From contig CANTUZ010000004.1 in the NCBI GenBank assembly GCA_947846985.1, positions 51,065,672-51,129,671 on the forward strand: 64,000 bases of DNA, in the 5' to 3' direction. The notes under the pieces were generated by a model. That model did no database searches. It was not told the DNA's origin and saw only the letters and a program-made list of their open reading frames with translations. How positions within the stretch are numbered: the stretch's first letter is position 1; every line of letters begins with the position of its first letter. The translations under genes and the position numbers were made by a program. The DNA is from Fratercula arctica. Its lineage: Eukaryota; Chordata; Aves; Charadriiformes; Alcidae. Of this stretch, positions 1-14,300 are shown piece by piece.

Positions 1-3000
1 GTTTTCCTTTATCTCGTCTATATTTTAATTAATTATTTCAGACCCTGCAGCTAGTCTTAATAATCAGTACAGACGTCTCATCTTGTAGATAACGATCAAG
101 TCAATTCAGCTGCAGGGATGCAAGTAAAATTTGCACAAAGACTCATGCAATACATTACACAAGCAGCAGAAAGAGGCAAAAATAGCTAAAGAAAAAAAAT
201 TGTGTTACACAATCTTCTTCCCATATTCCTAATCCCTTCGTTTTAATGTGCTACTATGTGAAATAAAGTCAGTAGATACTTCTTTTTTTCTTTCCCCTCA
301 TTGCTTTGGCATTTTATAGCTCCTTCTCCAGAATTCTAGGACCTCTTGGGTCTCTTATTATGTTCCACCATGGATACCTCTGCGGCCAAAGTGTCAACAG
401 TTATAGACTTGCAGTAAAATTACATTATAAGCAGTCTATGTTATTAATGGCTATGTCAGAGTTGTCTTTCAGTAGCTGAGCAGTTGTTTGGATATCTCAT
501 GAGACATTGCTAAACATCCTTGAGGAAAAGCCTCCTCCCTGGCACTTTGAAGTCCATAGGACTTTTGATGTTGACTTCATTAATGGTAGGATGAAGCCTT
601 AATGTTGCCTATGTATGGTATAAGGGTAACCTTTCACTGAATCACTGCGGCTATGAGTGAGTAAATCATCTATTTCATGCATCATCTCCTCTCTCTCTAT
701 AAGGTAATTCACGTAAATGTCATCCTAGGTGCAAGCCAAGGAACTTCCTGAGATAGAAGATCAACAAGTTTATGGAGTGCAGTTAACTATCTTTTTCATT
801 CTTCCTGCCCTTTTGTACCAATCTTTTACTATAAGCACTGCTTATTGTGAAAATGTATTCCCCAACACCTATAAAAAGATTAGAATCTGTGCCATTGAGG
901 AAGTGCAAGCGTTTATTGAAATGAAAATGTGTGTTTTACAAACCTTATAAGATGTGGTATCAAAATATCATGTGCAGTTCAACAAAAAGTGAAACAATTC
1001 TTCCAGCCCAAAGAGATTCCAGTTCTTGTAAGGCACGGCACTGAGCTACATCTCAGGGGACCTGTGGGGGAGCAGTACTCTCTTGTACGTAATGAGATCT
1101 GCAGTGTGATGGGAGATGTTCTGCTAGGTATCATCCATTCAGTTATTCAGGATGGCAGGTCCTTCCTGAGCCAGAGGTCTCAGCGGTGGGTTGGGGACTT
1201 AGTCTAGCCATCCTGTGGCACAGCAGAGGCACCTTTGAGGTCTGAGGATGTATTAGGTCACAGACAGACTACAGGACACTCAGTTGTTGGACTTCGTAAA
1301 CTGCTCTCACAGCAGAAGAGATGGTGGAATTGTTCTGAGTCATAGTCATTAATAAAACAGACTTTGCTTATAATTTAGCTATAATTGCTCCAGTAATGTT
1401 GTAAATTTGCATGATTAGTCCATTATTACTCATATGAGAAACATAACTAACATCCATCAATCTTCTCTAGCATTTAGTTTAAAAGCAGGATAGAGAAATA
1501 GCATAGAAAAGAGTTTCTTTGATGTTCACGTGGCACTGGCTCCCTAGGATAGAACGATCTATAAAACCTGAATCTTCTCTCACCTCTGTTGGTTTCCTGA
1601 TGTGACCAGAGAATTGCAGTTCTATTCTTTTCTGATTCACCAGGAAATAATACGTTTAACTTTATGGGACAAGCAGATTCAAAATCTCAGCTTATCTAGA
1701 AACTTTACAACATGTGGTCTTTGGACTCACTTTCATTTGTCCCTAATATTCTAGCTGGCATTGGCCTTATTTGCCTATATATCTATGTATCTGGTATAGT
1801 CATACCATATTAATTACCTTTTCTAGTGTAACTGTTTAGAGGTGTATATCAGCCTTTTGCAATCACTGGTTAATACACATTCATAATCGTTCACTTTTTG
1901 GTAGCCTTTCATCCATCACTTTACACCTGTATTCAGTAACTAGTGCAGTGAAACGATCAACTCTGGTAAGCATTTTTGTTTGCTTTTTAGGGATAAGAAC
2001 ACCGAAGTGTTATATAGGCCAAGAATATCAGAAGTGGCTTGAGATTTTGGGGCGAATAGCTGAGTTTGTTGGTGTCCAACATAAGCCACCTTAAGAGGCC
2101 TGATTTTCCAAAGCAGATGAGATACATGCTTTCTGAAAGTCAGGTGTTTCTGAAGAGCCTCTAACTAGACATGTAAAAAACTGAGTCACTGAAGCTACGT
2201 CTGGAAATCCTGACCAGTGTATTTTGTCTGAAGTCACACAACAAGTTAAAGGCAGGGAAAAATGAGTAACTGACTCTTGCTTTCAATTGACCTGTGATGC
2301 CTCCTTTGCGTACTCATAGTATTTTTCACTGGCTTTTGTCTGGGCTATCCTTTATGTATCTTATAATTACTTTCCAAGATACACCATCATCTTCCTGCTG
2401 GTTTGTCATTAACATTCCTTTTCTGTGCTGCCTCCCCGAAGGAGGAGACCAGTCAATATGCTGGCATGATAACACTGTTGCACCAATTACCTAATTATTT
2501 TCTTATATTTCCTCTCTTCGTGCTTCCACTGTGTTTCATGTTAGACTTGCACGTGAAACTCGTTGACGCATGAATGATTATTTTTGATTGTACAGAATCT
2601 GGAATAATGATGTCTAAGTTTATAAATTAGATTCTTTGGGGTTAACTACACTACTGCTACTACTACTACTGAAGAATTACAGGATTTGCTTGTCGTCCAT
2701 GTTGATTTTTCAGTTTAAAGTCAACCCCGTGCGTTGTGAAACAGAGTTCAAGAACCTTATGCTTTATGCTTGAACGTATTAGGGTGGGATTGCTGCTGAA
2801 AGTTATTTCCAGTTTTCTGAGTCAGAGCTATCAAATCTGTATATTAGGTAGGACTATTACTCCAGAGGACAAAATTCAGCAAATTTTCCCTATACTAAAT
2901 TTCTATTGCTTTTTGCCTGAGAATACTCTCACAGGTTGGAATTGCAAGAGCATTTTGTGTATGAGGCTACAGAGCTGCCTTTGTGAGATTTATAGTAAAA

Positions 3001-4274
3001 AATTTTCCATGGACTGTACTCAACTTATCATTACAGTAGCCTGGAAGGATGAAGAAGTCTATGTCTAGAACATATTTCATCACAGTAACTAAACATATAA
3101 TTTTTTTTTCTCACATTATGTTCACATGATACATTTAATATTTATGTAACTATCATTTCGTTTTGCTTTGTCATAAGCAGAAAGGAAAAATTCCTAATAC
3201 AGTCCCAACTGCTCCAATTTCTGGGCCCAGCTGGAAAGCCATCCCTCCCTACATTTTTTACAACTACTGTCCATGCTCAATGCTGTACTTTGCAGACCCT
3301 GTCCTTACTTAACGCCTGGTTTAATATCTGACACATTCTGTAGCTTTTTGTTATTATTTAATGAAAATGCTGAGTGAGCAAATCATAGTCATAAACACTT
3401 CAGAAATTCAGTTTTATTAAGCAATTTTCTCAGTCTTAGCAAAATTATATAGTGCACATTAATTAGTCCTTACAACAACCACTTTCAAGAGTAAGGACAA
3501 TGAAAGTATTATTGCCCCCACAAGGAAGCAGAGAAGTTAAATCTGATTTAAATCAGACATAGTAGCTTCAGGTCTTGCTCTCATAGGTATTACTGATGGA
3601 GCATGTTCATGTGAATGACTGAAGTTCCTGTTTGATGTTTTGCAAAGAAAATTACTTTGTAAAGGGTAGTGACCAATAGTGCACATGATTTCATGAATGA
3701 ATTGACTTCAACCAGCAGGTTAAGTGAGGCTCACCAAGCTACAAGTGCTGGGCACTGAAGCGTTTCATCAGTGTATGTGCTGATGTCACTACAGTGTAAA
3801 AATGTAGAATCGCTTCTGCTATTTCCATTGAGTTCTCATTCAGGTCCAAATTCAGCACAGAAAAATAAGCCTGTCTTATTTTAAGCACGCAGATAGTCTC
3901 AATGTTTTATTTTTACTTTTGATTTTGTTCTGGTTGAGCCTGAGTGACTGGTTGCTAACTTTGACATCTAGGTTTTTTGTGTTCTTTATGTGTTTCCTGG
4001 AACAGTTTTATGTCTTCTTTTTAAATATTAGAATACCTGCACAAAGACACGTAGGTGGGTTTTTAAAATTCTTTTCCTATGTGCTATTTTTCCCCAAAAG
4101 ATGAGAGTGTGTATGTTGTCTGTATTTCTTCCAATGTTCCTCTTGCAAATGCTTTTTTAATATATCCAGCTCAGTACTGATGTATTTCTTTGCAGGCACT
4201 CTTGTGCTTGTCTTCATGATATCTGAATTAATCTGGATTCACCAATTAGAATGAATTACCTTCATTGGGAATAA
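1..4274. other. Intergenic stretch, no gene recognised
   Basis: No coding exon, RNA gene or clear transposon end was recognised except a probable MIR relic near 3455-3600. Two small overlapping open frames (729-950 and 929-1207) have no recognisable domain, no codon pattern I can distinguish from chance and no convincing splice context. At 2098-2150 an imperfect inverted repeat (cctgattttccaaag against ctttctgaaagtcagg) may be the worn remains of an old nonautonomous transposon, but this is a guess. A short run of CTA triplets lies near 2650. Confidence 0.5.
3455..3600 (+). repeat. Probable MIR SINE relic
   Basis: The order of short blocks matches the core and 3' half of a MIR element read on the plus strand. 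The blocks are a CTTACAACAACC stretch, then AAGTATTATTGCCCCCA, then an AGAGAAGTTAA block, then AGACATAGTAGCTTCAGGTCT. The match is from memory of the family consensus and is heavily diverged, as expected for an element older than the bird-mammal split. A RepeatMasker hit would settle it. Confidence 0.45.
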
Positions 4275-5828
4275 AAATTCAGGTTGATGAAAACACAGAC
4301 CCACCGTCAGTGAAGGAAGATTTGGTATGCAAACTATTACAGGAGCTTGACCCCTACAAATCGATGGGCCCTGACAATAACCACACAAGGGTATTAAGAG
4401 AGCTGGCTGAAGTGGTTCAGAGGCTGCTCTCCATAATCTTTGAGAAGTAGTGGAGATCAGGAGATGTCCCAGAAGACTGGAATGTCACCGCCATCTACAA
4501 GAAGGCCTTAAAGGAGGATTCAGGAAATTATAGGCCCATCAGTCTTACTGTCTTCCAGTCCCTGGGGAAGTTATGGAACGAATCCTCCTCAGGGCTATCA
4601 CAAATCAAACGAAGCACGTGACTGGGAAAAGCCAGCATGGATTCACCAAAGACAAACCTGTTCCATTGATGTGGAGCAAGCGGTGGATATTGTCTACCTG
4701 TATTTACCCAAGGTTTCCAACACGGTTCCCCACAGCCTCGTCCTAGAGAAACTGTTGTGTTATGGTCTAGACAAGTGGTCTGCACGGTGGGTGGGGAACA
4801 GATTGACAGCCTGAACCCAGAGGGTAGTGGTAAATAGCTCCTTTTCAAACTGGCAATCTGCCACAAATGGGGTCCCCCAACAACTGGGCCCAAAGCTGTT
4901 TAATATCTTCATAAGTGATCTGGATGATGGGATCAAGTGTACCCTTATGAAGTTTGCTGGTGACACCAACCTGAGTGGGGAAGTGGACACTTCGGAAGGG
5001 AGAGCCACCCTGCAGGAAGACCTAGATAGGCTGGAAGAGTGGGCTAACAAGAACCTTACGAAGTTCAGCAAGGACAACTGTAAGGTCTTGCACCTGGGAA
5101 AACATAATCCAGGAGTTCAGCACAGACTAGGATCTACCTGGCTGGGGAGCAGCTCTGTGGAAAGAGACCTGGGTGTCCTGGTAGACAACAAGGTCAATAT
5201 GAGTGAACAGTGCGCTGCTGTGGCAAAGGAAGCCAGTAGGATGCTGGGTTGCATCTACAAGGGCATCACCAGCAGAGATAAAGAAGTCATTATCCCACTA
5301 CTCAGCGCTTGTCAGGCCAGACCTGGAATGTTGTGTTCAGTTTTGGTCCCCAACTGTACCAAAAAGATGTGGACGGGCTGGAGAGGGTCCAGAGAAGGGC
5401 TGCCAAGATGATCAAAGGACTGGGAAGCCTGCCATATGAGGAAAGGCTGACAGAACTGGGTTTGTTCAGCCTTGAGAAAAGAAGGCTTAGGGGAGACCTT
5501 ATCACCATGTTCCAGTACTTAAAGGGTGGCTCCAAAGAAGACAGAGACTCCCTTTTGACAAGGAGTCACATGGAAAAGAGGACAGGTAGTGGGTACAAGT
5601 TACTCCTGGGGAGATTCCAAATGGCCACAAGAGGAAAATTTTTCACAATGAGAACAATCAGGCATTGGAATAATCTCCCCTGGGAAGTGATGGATTCCCC
5701 ATCATTGGACATTTTTAAGATCCATCTGGACAGGCTGCTAGGCCATCTTGTCTAGACTGTGCTTTTGCCAAGAAAGGTTGGACCTGACCATCCCTGAGGT
5801 CCCTTCCAACCTGGTATTCTATGATTCA
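4275..5828 (+). mobile_element. CR1 LINE, 5'-truncated, dead reverse transcriptase
   Basis: This is the 3' part of a CR1 non-LTR retrotransposon, covering much of the reverse-transcriptase domain, the C-terminal ORF2 region and the short 3' tail. Landmarks in order are KSMGPD near 4355, SGNYRPISLT near 4520, QHGFTK near 4635, GVPQQLGPKLFNIFISDLDD near 4870, KFAGDT near 4950, LGVLVDN near 5170, ERVQRRAAKMIKGL near 5380 and [13 protein letters not shown] near 5470. It ends with the CR1-type tail CCTTCCAACC...ATTCTATGATTC. It is a pseudogene. A TAG at 4448 interrupts the N-terminal piece, there is a frame change near 4550, another with a small loss near 4660, a TGA near 4812, and a further shift near 5310. 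Two catalytic motifs are altered: the usual YLDF-type box reads YLYL, and the usual FADD box reads FAGD. It is 5'-truncated, as most CR1 copies are. It is a LINE relic, not a host gene. Confidence 0.95.
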
Positions 5829-8800
5829 TAACACTCTTGTGAATTCGGGTAGTGTTGTTATCTTTCACCTACAGCTAGGCTCTGTGTTCTGGAGATATTT
5901 AGTGTCAGATGACGATCACTTTGGCTTAGTGATTTGGAACAGTTTGAAATATTTTTAGTGTAAGTTATCACAGTGTTTTGCATGTTCAAATTCTCGGTTT
6001 TCTTCAGTCTTCATTTTATTTCTCCATTCTGGAATAATTTTCGCATTCATTAGTCATTCTACAATTTTTTCAGCATCTAAGGTAGTGACACTACTAATTA
6101 TACCATTATTAACTGCCCAGTCCTGGTACATTTCTTCTTATACCAAGGAGGAATATCCACCCAAAGCATTCAATAACACAAGCAAACACACTATGTTGTC
6201 ATGCAATTAAAGGCTGAGTTTTCATGCACTTGCATGCATGCACTTAAATGAAACTTAAATCATTAAATTTTGTTTCACAGCTTTTGAGGCCTAGACTTCA
6301 TAACCTTTTTATTTTTCTAAGTAATTTCAAAAATAATATTGCAATTATTAAAAAGAAGTATTCTGTTACTTAGATTTTATTCCTAAATTGTCTCACCATG
6401 AAGTTTATTTCCGTGAGTGTGTATACCAAATACCACAGAATAGGCCTTTAATGTTCATGGCCGCAAGTATGTAGACTCATAACTTCTGGGGTCATTGACT
6501 GCTTTTGGAAGAGGAACTACTCCAGCAGCTGTAGACTCTTCAACCTATTGGAATGTAATTATCTTTGCCAGCCCCAGATTTGAAATTGGTGGTGTGGCCC
6601 ATGTTGGTGACAGACTTGGTCTTTGCTGCCCAAAACTGTAATTTTAACACCAATCCTAAACTAGCTTATCAAGTCCTTTCAGACACTATGTAAAGTCTAT
6701 TATATCAACCCTACCTGACATTGGGATCTGGGACTGGCAGGAACCAGTAAGATTAAATGTAGGACTAACTTAAATTGTTTTTTGGATCACAAGGGTGGTT
6801 ATAATTTGAGATAGGACAAAAACATGTCCTGGAGTTAAATTTGCCACCTAGATTGACATCCTGAATCAGGTTTGGGTCTGGGAATGGCTGGGGGTGGCTG
6901 GATCTGTTGGAAGAGAGCTGAGCTTATGGTTTAGGTGACGGAAGAGAGCACAGGCAAGCAAAATCAGTGAGTTTTATTCAGTACTGGATCTGGCAAGGGT
7001 TGCAAAGTTTGATCATGATGGTGGCCTCTTTAGTTTTTATAAGGCTGGAAGGGCTCACTGTGTTAAAGTTAAGGAAGGATTTGCACTGGTGTTGGATTCA
7101 TGCTTCTCTTGGCGCCAGCCCTATATTTAGCAAGGCCTTCTTCTCAGTCCAGTGCTGGCCTTTCTTCATCAGCCCCTGCTGGCCTAAAGTTTTTTGTAAC
7201 AAAAAATCTTAGAATTAATCTTAACATCCAAAGATGAAGACCTAAAATTAGATAGGGAAGTCATATTGGCACAATCCCCAACATTACCTTAGTAAAGCCT
7301 TCTACATCCCTTAAACCTACATCATAGCCCTTGTCAACCTGAACCTTAAACCCTCATCTTATCCTAACTGTGACTCTTGCCAGCCCAACTCTTGATCAAG
7401 TTATGTGGCTGAAATCACGGTCTTAAGCTAAGAAGCATTCATTATACAGAGCCAGCATAATTGTAGCAGATTTTATTTGCTCACATGGAGCAGTTACATT
7501 CAGTAATACTACTTCAAGGCCTAGATAGATAAATCAATGTATTTATAACAGTACTTTGTTGTTCCTGAGGAGCTGAGCTCTTCCTGAACACCACAGGAAG
7601 TGAAGACATAGGGCTAGCAAGTTCAGGGAGAAGTAACTGTACCAGGTTTAACCATTACCCAGAATGTATAGATAGCAGGAGGTTTCCCTTATGGCCTGTG
7701 TGTAATGACAGCGCCTGGCAGCTGGTGAAACTCCAGCTGAGAGCCTTTATATATCTGAAAAATTCAAAATGAACAACTTTAGAAACAGAGTGGGTTCTAT
7801 TTCGACTGACAGAAAAAGTGCTGTTTAATGTGCAAGGGCAGTGTTTATTTTTGTGAATGACATACTTTGATATACAGCTCAGATGCTCTTATTCAAAATA
7901 GCACTTGTTTTGAGCTGACAATGGGAGATCTCATTAGAAAATTAGTAAAGTTGCATCATTTTTCTCAAGAGTGAAATATGTCAGTTTTATTCCTTCTGAT
8001 AATCCATATCCATCAACAAGAGATGTGGCTAAAAATTTTAAACAGATACTGGAAAAACAGGAACAAAGCATGACATGCAGAATGTTACAGAAAACAGGAG
8101 CAGGTTAAAAAGAAAATGCAAGCTCTTTGTCCTCCAACAAAAGGAAAAACAGAATGACAAGAATTGATTATTTTATGTTTTTTAAGAGAGAGAACGAAGG
8201 GGAAAAAATACTCTCAGTATGATAGTGAACCATTGCATGACCCCAAGAAATCAGTCCTTGTTATCTCACTGTGAACTTCCCCTGAATCTCCCTGTGAATC
8301 GTATTTCACATATGACCAAAAATACTGGAAAAAGACGACAACTTTTTTCCTACTATGAATGAGTGATATCAGACTAGAAGCAATGAGCTGTTCCTGAAGT
8401 GTCTCCTTACCTGATCTCTCATGGATCAGAAGAGCTATCATGGCATTCTCCTTTCATGGAGAACCTTTTTTGAGGTGCCTAGCTAATGCCTCTTGCCAGT
8501 AAGAGATGCTTCCCCTGTGGATACAGGGCACAGCAGAACACCTCTACATTTCATGTGCGCTGGGAGCTCATAAAGGAGAGTAGACAAGGTTCTGTTGGTG
8601 CCTCCTGATGCAATGTTGCACTAAGCACAGCTCAGATGGATCAGGATCTTTAGCTTTGTCTTTTGTGGCAGCTTAGGAAAAGAAACGTTATATAAAATGG
8701 CAAAAATACATAATTTAGACTAAACGGGATTCTGAGTGCTGGGGAGAACTGTGGAGGAACCCAGCTCATCGAGATGAATGGGCAACACAATGGCTAAAGA

Positions 8801-11269
8801 CATTTTCAGGATTTTACAGGGGAAGAAATATTTAATTAATTTATCCCAGTAGTTTATATCGTCATTGTCATTACTTATTAATTACCCCCAGATGTAACCC
8901 TAGGTATGGAGCACCAGCCAGAAAAATTACCTTGGATGTGTAAAAAGCTGGAAAATACAGTGCCACAGTCGAGGGAATGGCTTCAGCTGGCATGTTCTTT
9001 GTAGTTTCACTCATTTCTAAAGAATTTAAGATATAAAAAGAGTTATAAAGCAGGCAATGGAAATGATTAGTCATGGGGATGGTGTGCATGGGCAAATAGT
9101 ACTGAGCAGGTGTCATACCAAACTATCACAACAATGTGCTCTTAAGTTCATGCGTTCATGCCTGCCTCAAGACTTTGCTGAGGCCAATACTGCGGCAGGA
9201 GTCAGTGCTCAGAATCCATAATGCTGTAAACAAATGCCATGATATTAGATAGGACATGTTTTTTTCAGAGATACACAAATACTTTAGGGTGTGAAAGAAG
9301 TATCTAGCAATGGAAACCTTGCTTACGGGGAAGTTATTTTTTAATTTTCCATCTGATAGCTTGTTGTGCTTTCCTCAGAAGCACTTAAAACTGCGTGCTG
9401 CTAGAGAATTTGATGGACATTTCATATGATCTAGTCAGGATGTTCCCATATAACTATATGTATAACTCCTTTGATTGTAGGTAATATTATTGAAATGAAT
9501 AAACTGTTCACTTTTGCGTACCTATTTCCAGGACAGGACCTAACTGCTGTAAAGTAGCATCCTGTTATTTACGATGTGAAATGAGTAGTCATAAGCTAAC
9601 ATGCTTGACTGAACTTCCTCATATTAACACTGCTAACCAAGCACTGGGCTTCTGCTTTATATGCCTCACTAATCTTCACAGAAAATCGTCTTGGAGGACA
9701 AGAGGTGTGGGTGGAGTGAGTGATACGAGGAAGGGACATAGACAGTTTTGTGTACAAAACATTCCCCCTACGCAAACGGTGCTCTGGGGGTGGCTGCTAT
9801 TTTTAGTCTCAAATTTAAAAGCCACAGTCCAAAAATAAAAAAAGTGTCACTACAAATAATAGAAGTGAGATCAACAGGTCAAATCTGGGCTGTTGCTTTT
9901 TTTTTTTTTTTTTTTGAATGGTGGATGTGCGTGGGCTGTGAAGATGGTTTCAGCAAGTCACTTTTGAGAATGAAGAACAATATGGGAAACAAATGAAAAG
10001 TGATTTAGGTGTTGATCATTTCCTTTTTCATAATAACAATTGAATGGAACATATTAGTAAAGCTCACATACTGTCCACCTACATTTTATATTTTTTAGAG
10101 AGTATGTTGGGTGCTTAATCCAAGATGCCATAGGAGGGTCTAGGGCTCAAGATCTTTTGACTTTATCATTTGTTTAAAAATGTGGTTCAGCATGGCATAT
10201 ATTTTTATGCAGCAAGAAGGACTATTTATGATAGAAAATTAGTACACAGTAAAGCAAGGAGTGAAATGATAATCTGCTCTTCATCCTCTGTTCATTCCCC
10301 ATGAGGACACTTCTACCTTTACATGGAGAGTAAAGTAGCCAGTTCTCTCTGAACTCGTCCTTGCTCACTCCACCACTGTTTCCATGTGTTTAAGTTCCTC
10401 CAAAAGTACTAAATGTCTCACTTGTATGTGAAGATGTGAGACAAGGCTCTGTTTGGCCTCATGCTGTGTAACCTTGGTGGTTTAGCCTAAGATCAATTTA
10501 GGCATCTGGGCACTTTTTAAAGCTGTTGGGACTTCAGAGCAAAATTGCAGTAAGTAGAACCGGTATTGTTAACAGTGAATTGAAACAAACCCAAACCTGA
10601 CCTGTAAAGCAGCTTCAATAACTTTTTTTTAATCCTCTAACTCACATTGAACCTTTAATTTTGTGTTGATTACAACCAGGAAATGAAAGCCCTCTCAGGG
10701 TAACAGCTCAGCAAAGGCTTGTGTTTCCCAGCAGGGACCTGTTCAGCCCAGGTATGGCTGGCACCTCCTGGGTCCAGGAAAGCTGCTATGTCGCTGCGTC
10801 TTCTTCCCTTCTGCCCCCAACTTTCTCTCCCTGTGCACAGCACACGTTCCTGCCCCTGCACCGCGATGCCGTGCTGCTCCGCAGCCCTGAGCAGGGATCT
10901 TTCTGGCACGTTTTTTCTTTCCCACTTGCCTAAAGTGAGCTCCAGCTGTATTGCTCCTGCCAGGAGGAGGCTGACTTTCACATTGTGGGGGGGAGCGGCT
11001 GACTGCTACTGCCAGCTCTGTCCCTATAGCCTGCTGAGCCCCTCAACCTTGATTTCCCACTATCGGTCCCGTTGCATTTCCCTGCATACAGCTGTGGGAG
11101 TATGCTTGTGTGGTCTTCTACCTACGTCTGTGTGTGTGTGTGCTCTTATATTGCTGTATTGTCTACATGCAGACACACATCTGCTAGGTGCAGATTGGAA
11201 TGGTAGAGAACCACAGCTTCTCCTCACCAAGGAGAAGGGGGAGAGAAGTGGAAATACTGTGTCTAGATA
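5829..11269. other. Intergenic stretch, simple repeats only
   Basis: No gene or recognisable transposon was seen. Features noted are a 12-base self-complementary TGCATGCATGCA at 6231-6242 and a run of 19 T at 9897-9915. From about 10,690 to 11,250 there is a GC-richer patch with long open frames on both strands (183 codons on +, 103 codons on -). These look like compositional shadows: they have no domain, no paralogous pattern and no credible splice sites. Confidence 0.5.
9897..9915. repeat. Poly-T tract of 19
   Basis: An uninterrupted run of T lies in otherwise mixed sequence. It could be a mononucleotide microsatellite or the tail of a minus-strand retroinsertion. No flanking element body or target-site duplication was recognised, so only the simple repeat is claimed. 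Confidence 0.8.
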
Positions 11270-11375
11270 ATCATAGAATGGTTTGGCTTGGAAGGCACCT
11301 TTAAAGATCATCTAGTCCAACTCAAATGTCCAGTGTCTGACCTTAAAATAGGTTACAGAGACATCCTGTCCCAGG
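11270..11375 (-). mobile_element. CR1 LINE 3' tip
   Basis: The sequence begins AATCATAGAATGGTTTGGCT and continues with GGAAGGCACCTTTAAAGATC and ATCTAGTCCAACT. This is the reverse complement of the conserved CR1 3' end. Only about the last 100 bases are recognisable and the inner boundary is uncertain. It is one of the very short 5'-truncated copies common in birds. Confidence 0.85.
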
Positions 11376-14300
11376 ACTTCCCATTTTTAAGACTTATGTT
11401 TTTTTTCTGGGAAGCAGTTCAAGGCCACCAAATAATTAGGAATTGTTACTGACCTCAACTGGAACTGAAACGGAACTAAGATTAAAAGGTGCTGGTCTGA
11501 GTCTCTTGTTATAAGCATTCTTGTCTAGAGAAAAACAAGTCAGGTAGAAAGAGGGTTAAAAAACTTGAATTAATAAGGGAAGAATATAATTTAGATTCTG
11601 CTGACTCTCAAGAACTGTTCTGATGTTTGTTTTGTTTGGCCTTTCTATCTGCATCATGATACAAAACCCTACAGCTTGTGTTTCATTGATTTCCCTTTGA
11701 AACAAGATAGTGTTTCAACCCTCCAAAGACTGAAGGCTGAACTCCTACCACAGCTGTCGTGGTGGAAATGTGGAATAACTCCACTGAACTCAGCCTCGGT
11801 TGCTCTAAATAATTTTATGAGGTATGTCTTTAGCTAGGCTTGTCCTGTATGTGAGGGGGTTTTATGTGGGTTATTTTTTTTTTCCTTTTGCAAATTTTTT
11901 CTAATGATAGCAGTGCCTTCTGAAAAGCATTGGATTGACACTCTGGGCATCAAAGCCGTCTGCCAATACTGAAGTACCACCCAGCCTATATTCTTGAAGC
12001 ATAACCTGAAGGGATCATTTGTTAAGAGATGAGGATAATTCAGTCTCAAAAACCACTGAAGCCCCAGCCCTAAGCAGCTAGAACAAAGATCAGTTTGTCC
12101 CCAGACCCTTTCACCTTTCTTTTTTCTTCCCCCTAACTCTGTTGAAAGCATTTCCCAATGTCTTGTTCTTTTAGATGGTTTGACAGTAGACTGAGTAAAT
12201 TTCCCCTATCTCATGGTCATAATTCTGGTCATTTCAGGAAAGGTTGTCATTCATTCAGTCTGATTTCTTTGGACACCCAACCTGTGCGGTCAATATGTGG
12301 GCTCTTACATCCTGTAAATGATACGACATTTCATATCTGGTCACCAGGTGGGTTAGTCATGCCTGACCACCAACATTTAGTTCAGAATTATTCTCTCCCA
12401 CAGCTTTTCCTCATGCTTTTAGTCAGATTTTCTGTCTTTGATTTCCAATAATTCTTGGTTTGTGGGTTACAGCTCCTACGGGCTTTGAGCTAGCTGCGTC
12501 ATCTCAAAGGTCTGAAGATGGTCTCAGGATGCTGCTCGTGTCACCAGATACAGCATACATGGGTCGGGGCAGCAGCTCTCTGCCACAGGAACTCACTTCG
12601 CTGACAGCTACAGTGGACATGAAAGGTAGTAGTGGTAGAAGTATATCTTGGTTTCTGTCAAGGCAGATGCTTCCATGCAGGGGACATGCATTTTTCTTGG
12701 TATAACAGCTATGTTATCTCCAGTCTAATTAGAAACCACAGATTTACAACTGCTTATCTCAGAGGTGAGGGAATCTCCTGGCCTTGATGCTAGCAAAATG
12801 GATCTTATTTTTGTGGTATTTTAGACAGAAAGCTTTCAAAAGCTCCAAATATCTCATTGTGCTTTTTCTGTGTTGTTATCTTCTGGGTGAAATCAGAGAT
12901 ACCTGCATGCAGAGTGCTCTTGCAAAATCCCTTAAAGACAGATTTGAGGGACTAGTTTCCTCTAAACATTAGCACTGGAGAACAGCAGATTATCACTTGG
13001 GCTAGTCTCAGTAAAAAAAAACCAATGTACTTTAATTCCATTCATATATTTGTATCAAGTAAGTTTCTTCAGTTACACATAGAAGTAAAATCTAAGTTTC
13101 TGTGGATGAAGCTAATTCATAAACCTCAGGCAAGTAGAGGTACAGAATTACTTATTGAAGTGGTGGTACGTAGCTATGGGCAAGGGATAAGAGTGGGAAG
13201 CCTTTAATTGTTCTGCTGAAAGAGGTGGGTTTAGCTCCACTTCCACTCCCTTCCCTGTGTGTCCTGCCACCAGATGGGGAAACCTGGTTTCACGTTGTCA
13301 TGGCAGCTGGCAGGAGATGGCAACTCTCTGTCAAAGTCACGCTTTTAGCTCCAGGGCACTGCTACTGATGGGCTTGTAGAAGGCATGTCAAAATACCTTT
13401 CAAAAAGGATTAGAAGTGAAGTTGTTTTGCAGAGGTAAATTGCATCGGAAGGGAATTCCTAGAAGTGTGTGTGAAAGAGACCGATTGTAACAGGTACCAG
13501 CATTTATGGTTCTCTCTCTGGCATGTGGCAAGGTGAGGAGAAACCTCACCTGAACCTCAGGTGTCCCTGTGAAGCTGTTCCCAACTTTCACAGACAGACT
13601 GTGAGATATTGCGAGTTTGGAAATCTCAGGAAGGCTTTGCTGAGGTGAGCCTGAGGCAAAGGATTGCCCAATGCCACATTGTAGGGAGATATTTTCATTG
13701 GCAGGCTCAGCACCTCCCTGATGGTGAGCAGGAGGCAAAGAATAAGTTCACAGCTCTGGGAGTGCATGAACTGCTCACGTTAGTTGATAGGCACGTGTCC
13801 TGAAACACACTGGGCCTTGGGCATCGCACTCAGTACTGGAACAGAACTTCTTCCATGTAGGATATAAATCCAATGGCCTCCTCTGAAATCAGACACCTGG
13901 AAGCTTTCATTCCAATATCTTCTTTTCCAGTAGTGGTGGTGGCCATGTTCCTAGTGACACTGTGGGAAATCCATGTTTGAGTCTTTTTTTTTTGTGTCTT
14001 GGATGATACAATCCCCTGTTCTATAGATGCTCATGAGAGGAAACACTGAGAACAGAAACGGGACACCTGGACTGTAGTTTCTGACCATGGGATTCTTCAT
14101 GCATTTCATTGTATGACACTGCATGTAAAATCTACAGTCCTCTTGCAGCAGGAACGCAAGCCTCCATGCTGTATTCCCTCCAATAAAAGGGTTTATCTTT
14201 ATAGTCACTTTATACCTTATAGAGATTTGATGTGCAGCGGTAAATGTATGCCTTTGTGGTGCAACAGGTTTTGAAGTAGTGCTATCAGAGCTGACTCTTG

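Noticed and set aside
729..1207. Two overlapping frames suggestive of a frameshifted small gene
   Set aside because: No recognisable family, no retroelement ends, and no evidence that the two frames belong together.
10719..11270. 183-codon open frame on +
   Set aside because: It lies in a GC-richer patch with equally long frames on the other strand, has no domain or splice context, and runs up to a CR1 tip. Treated as chance.
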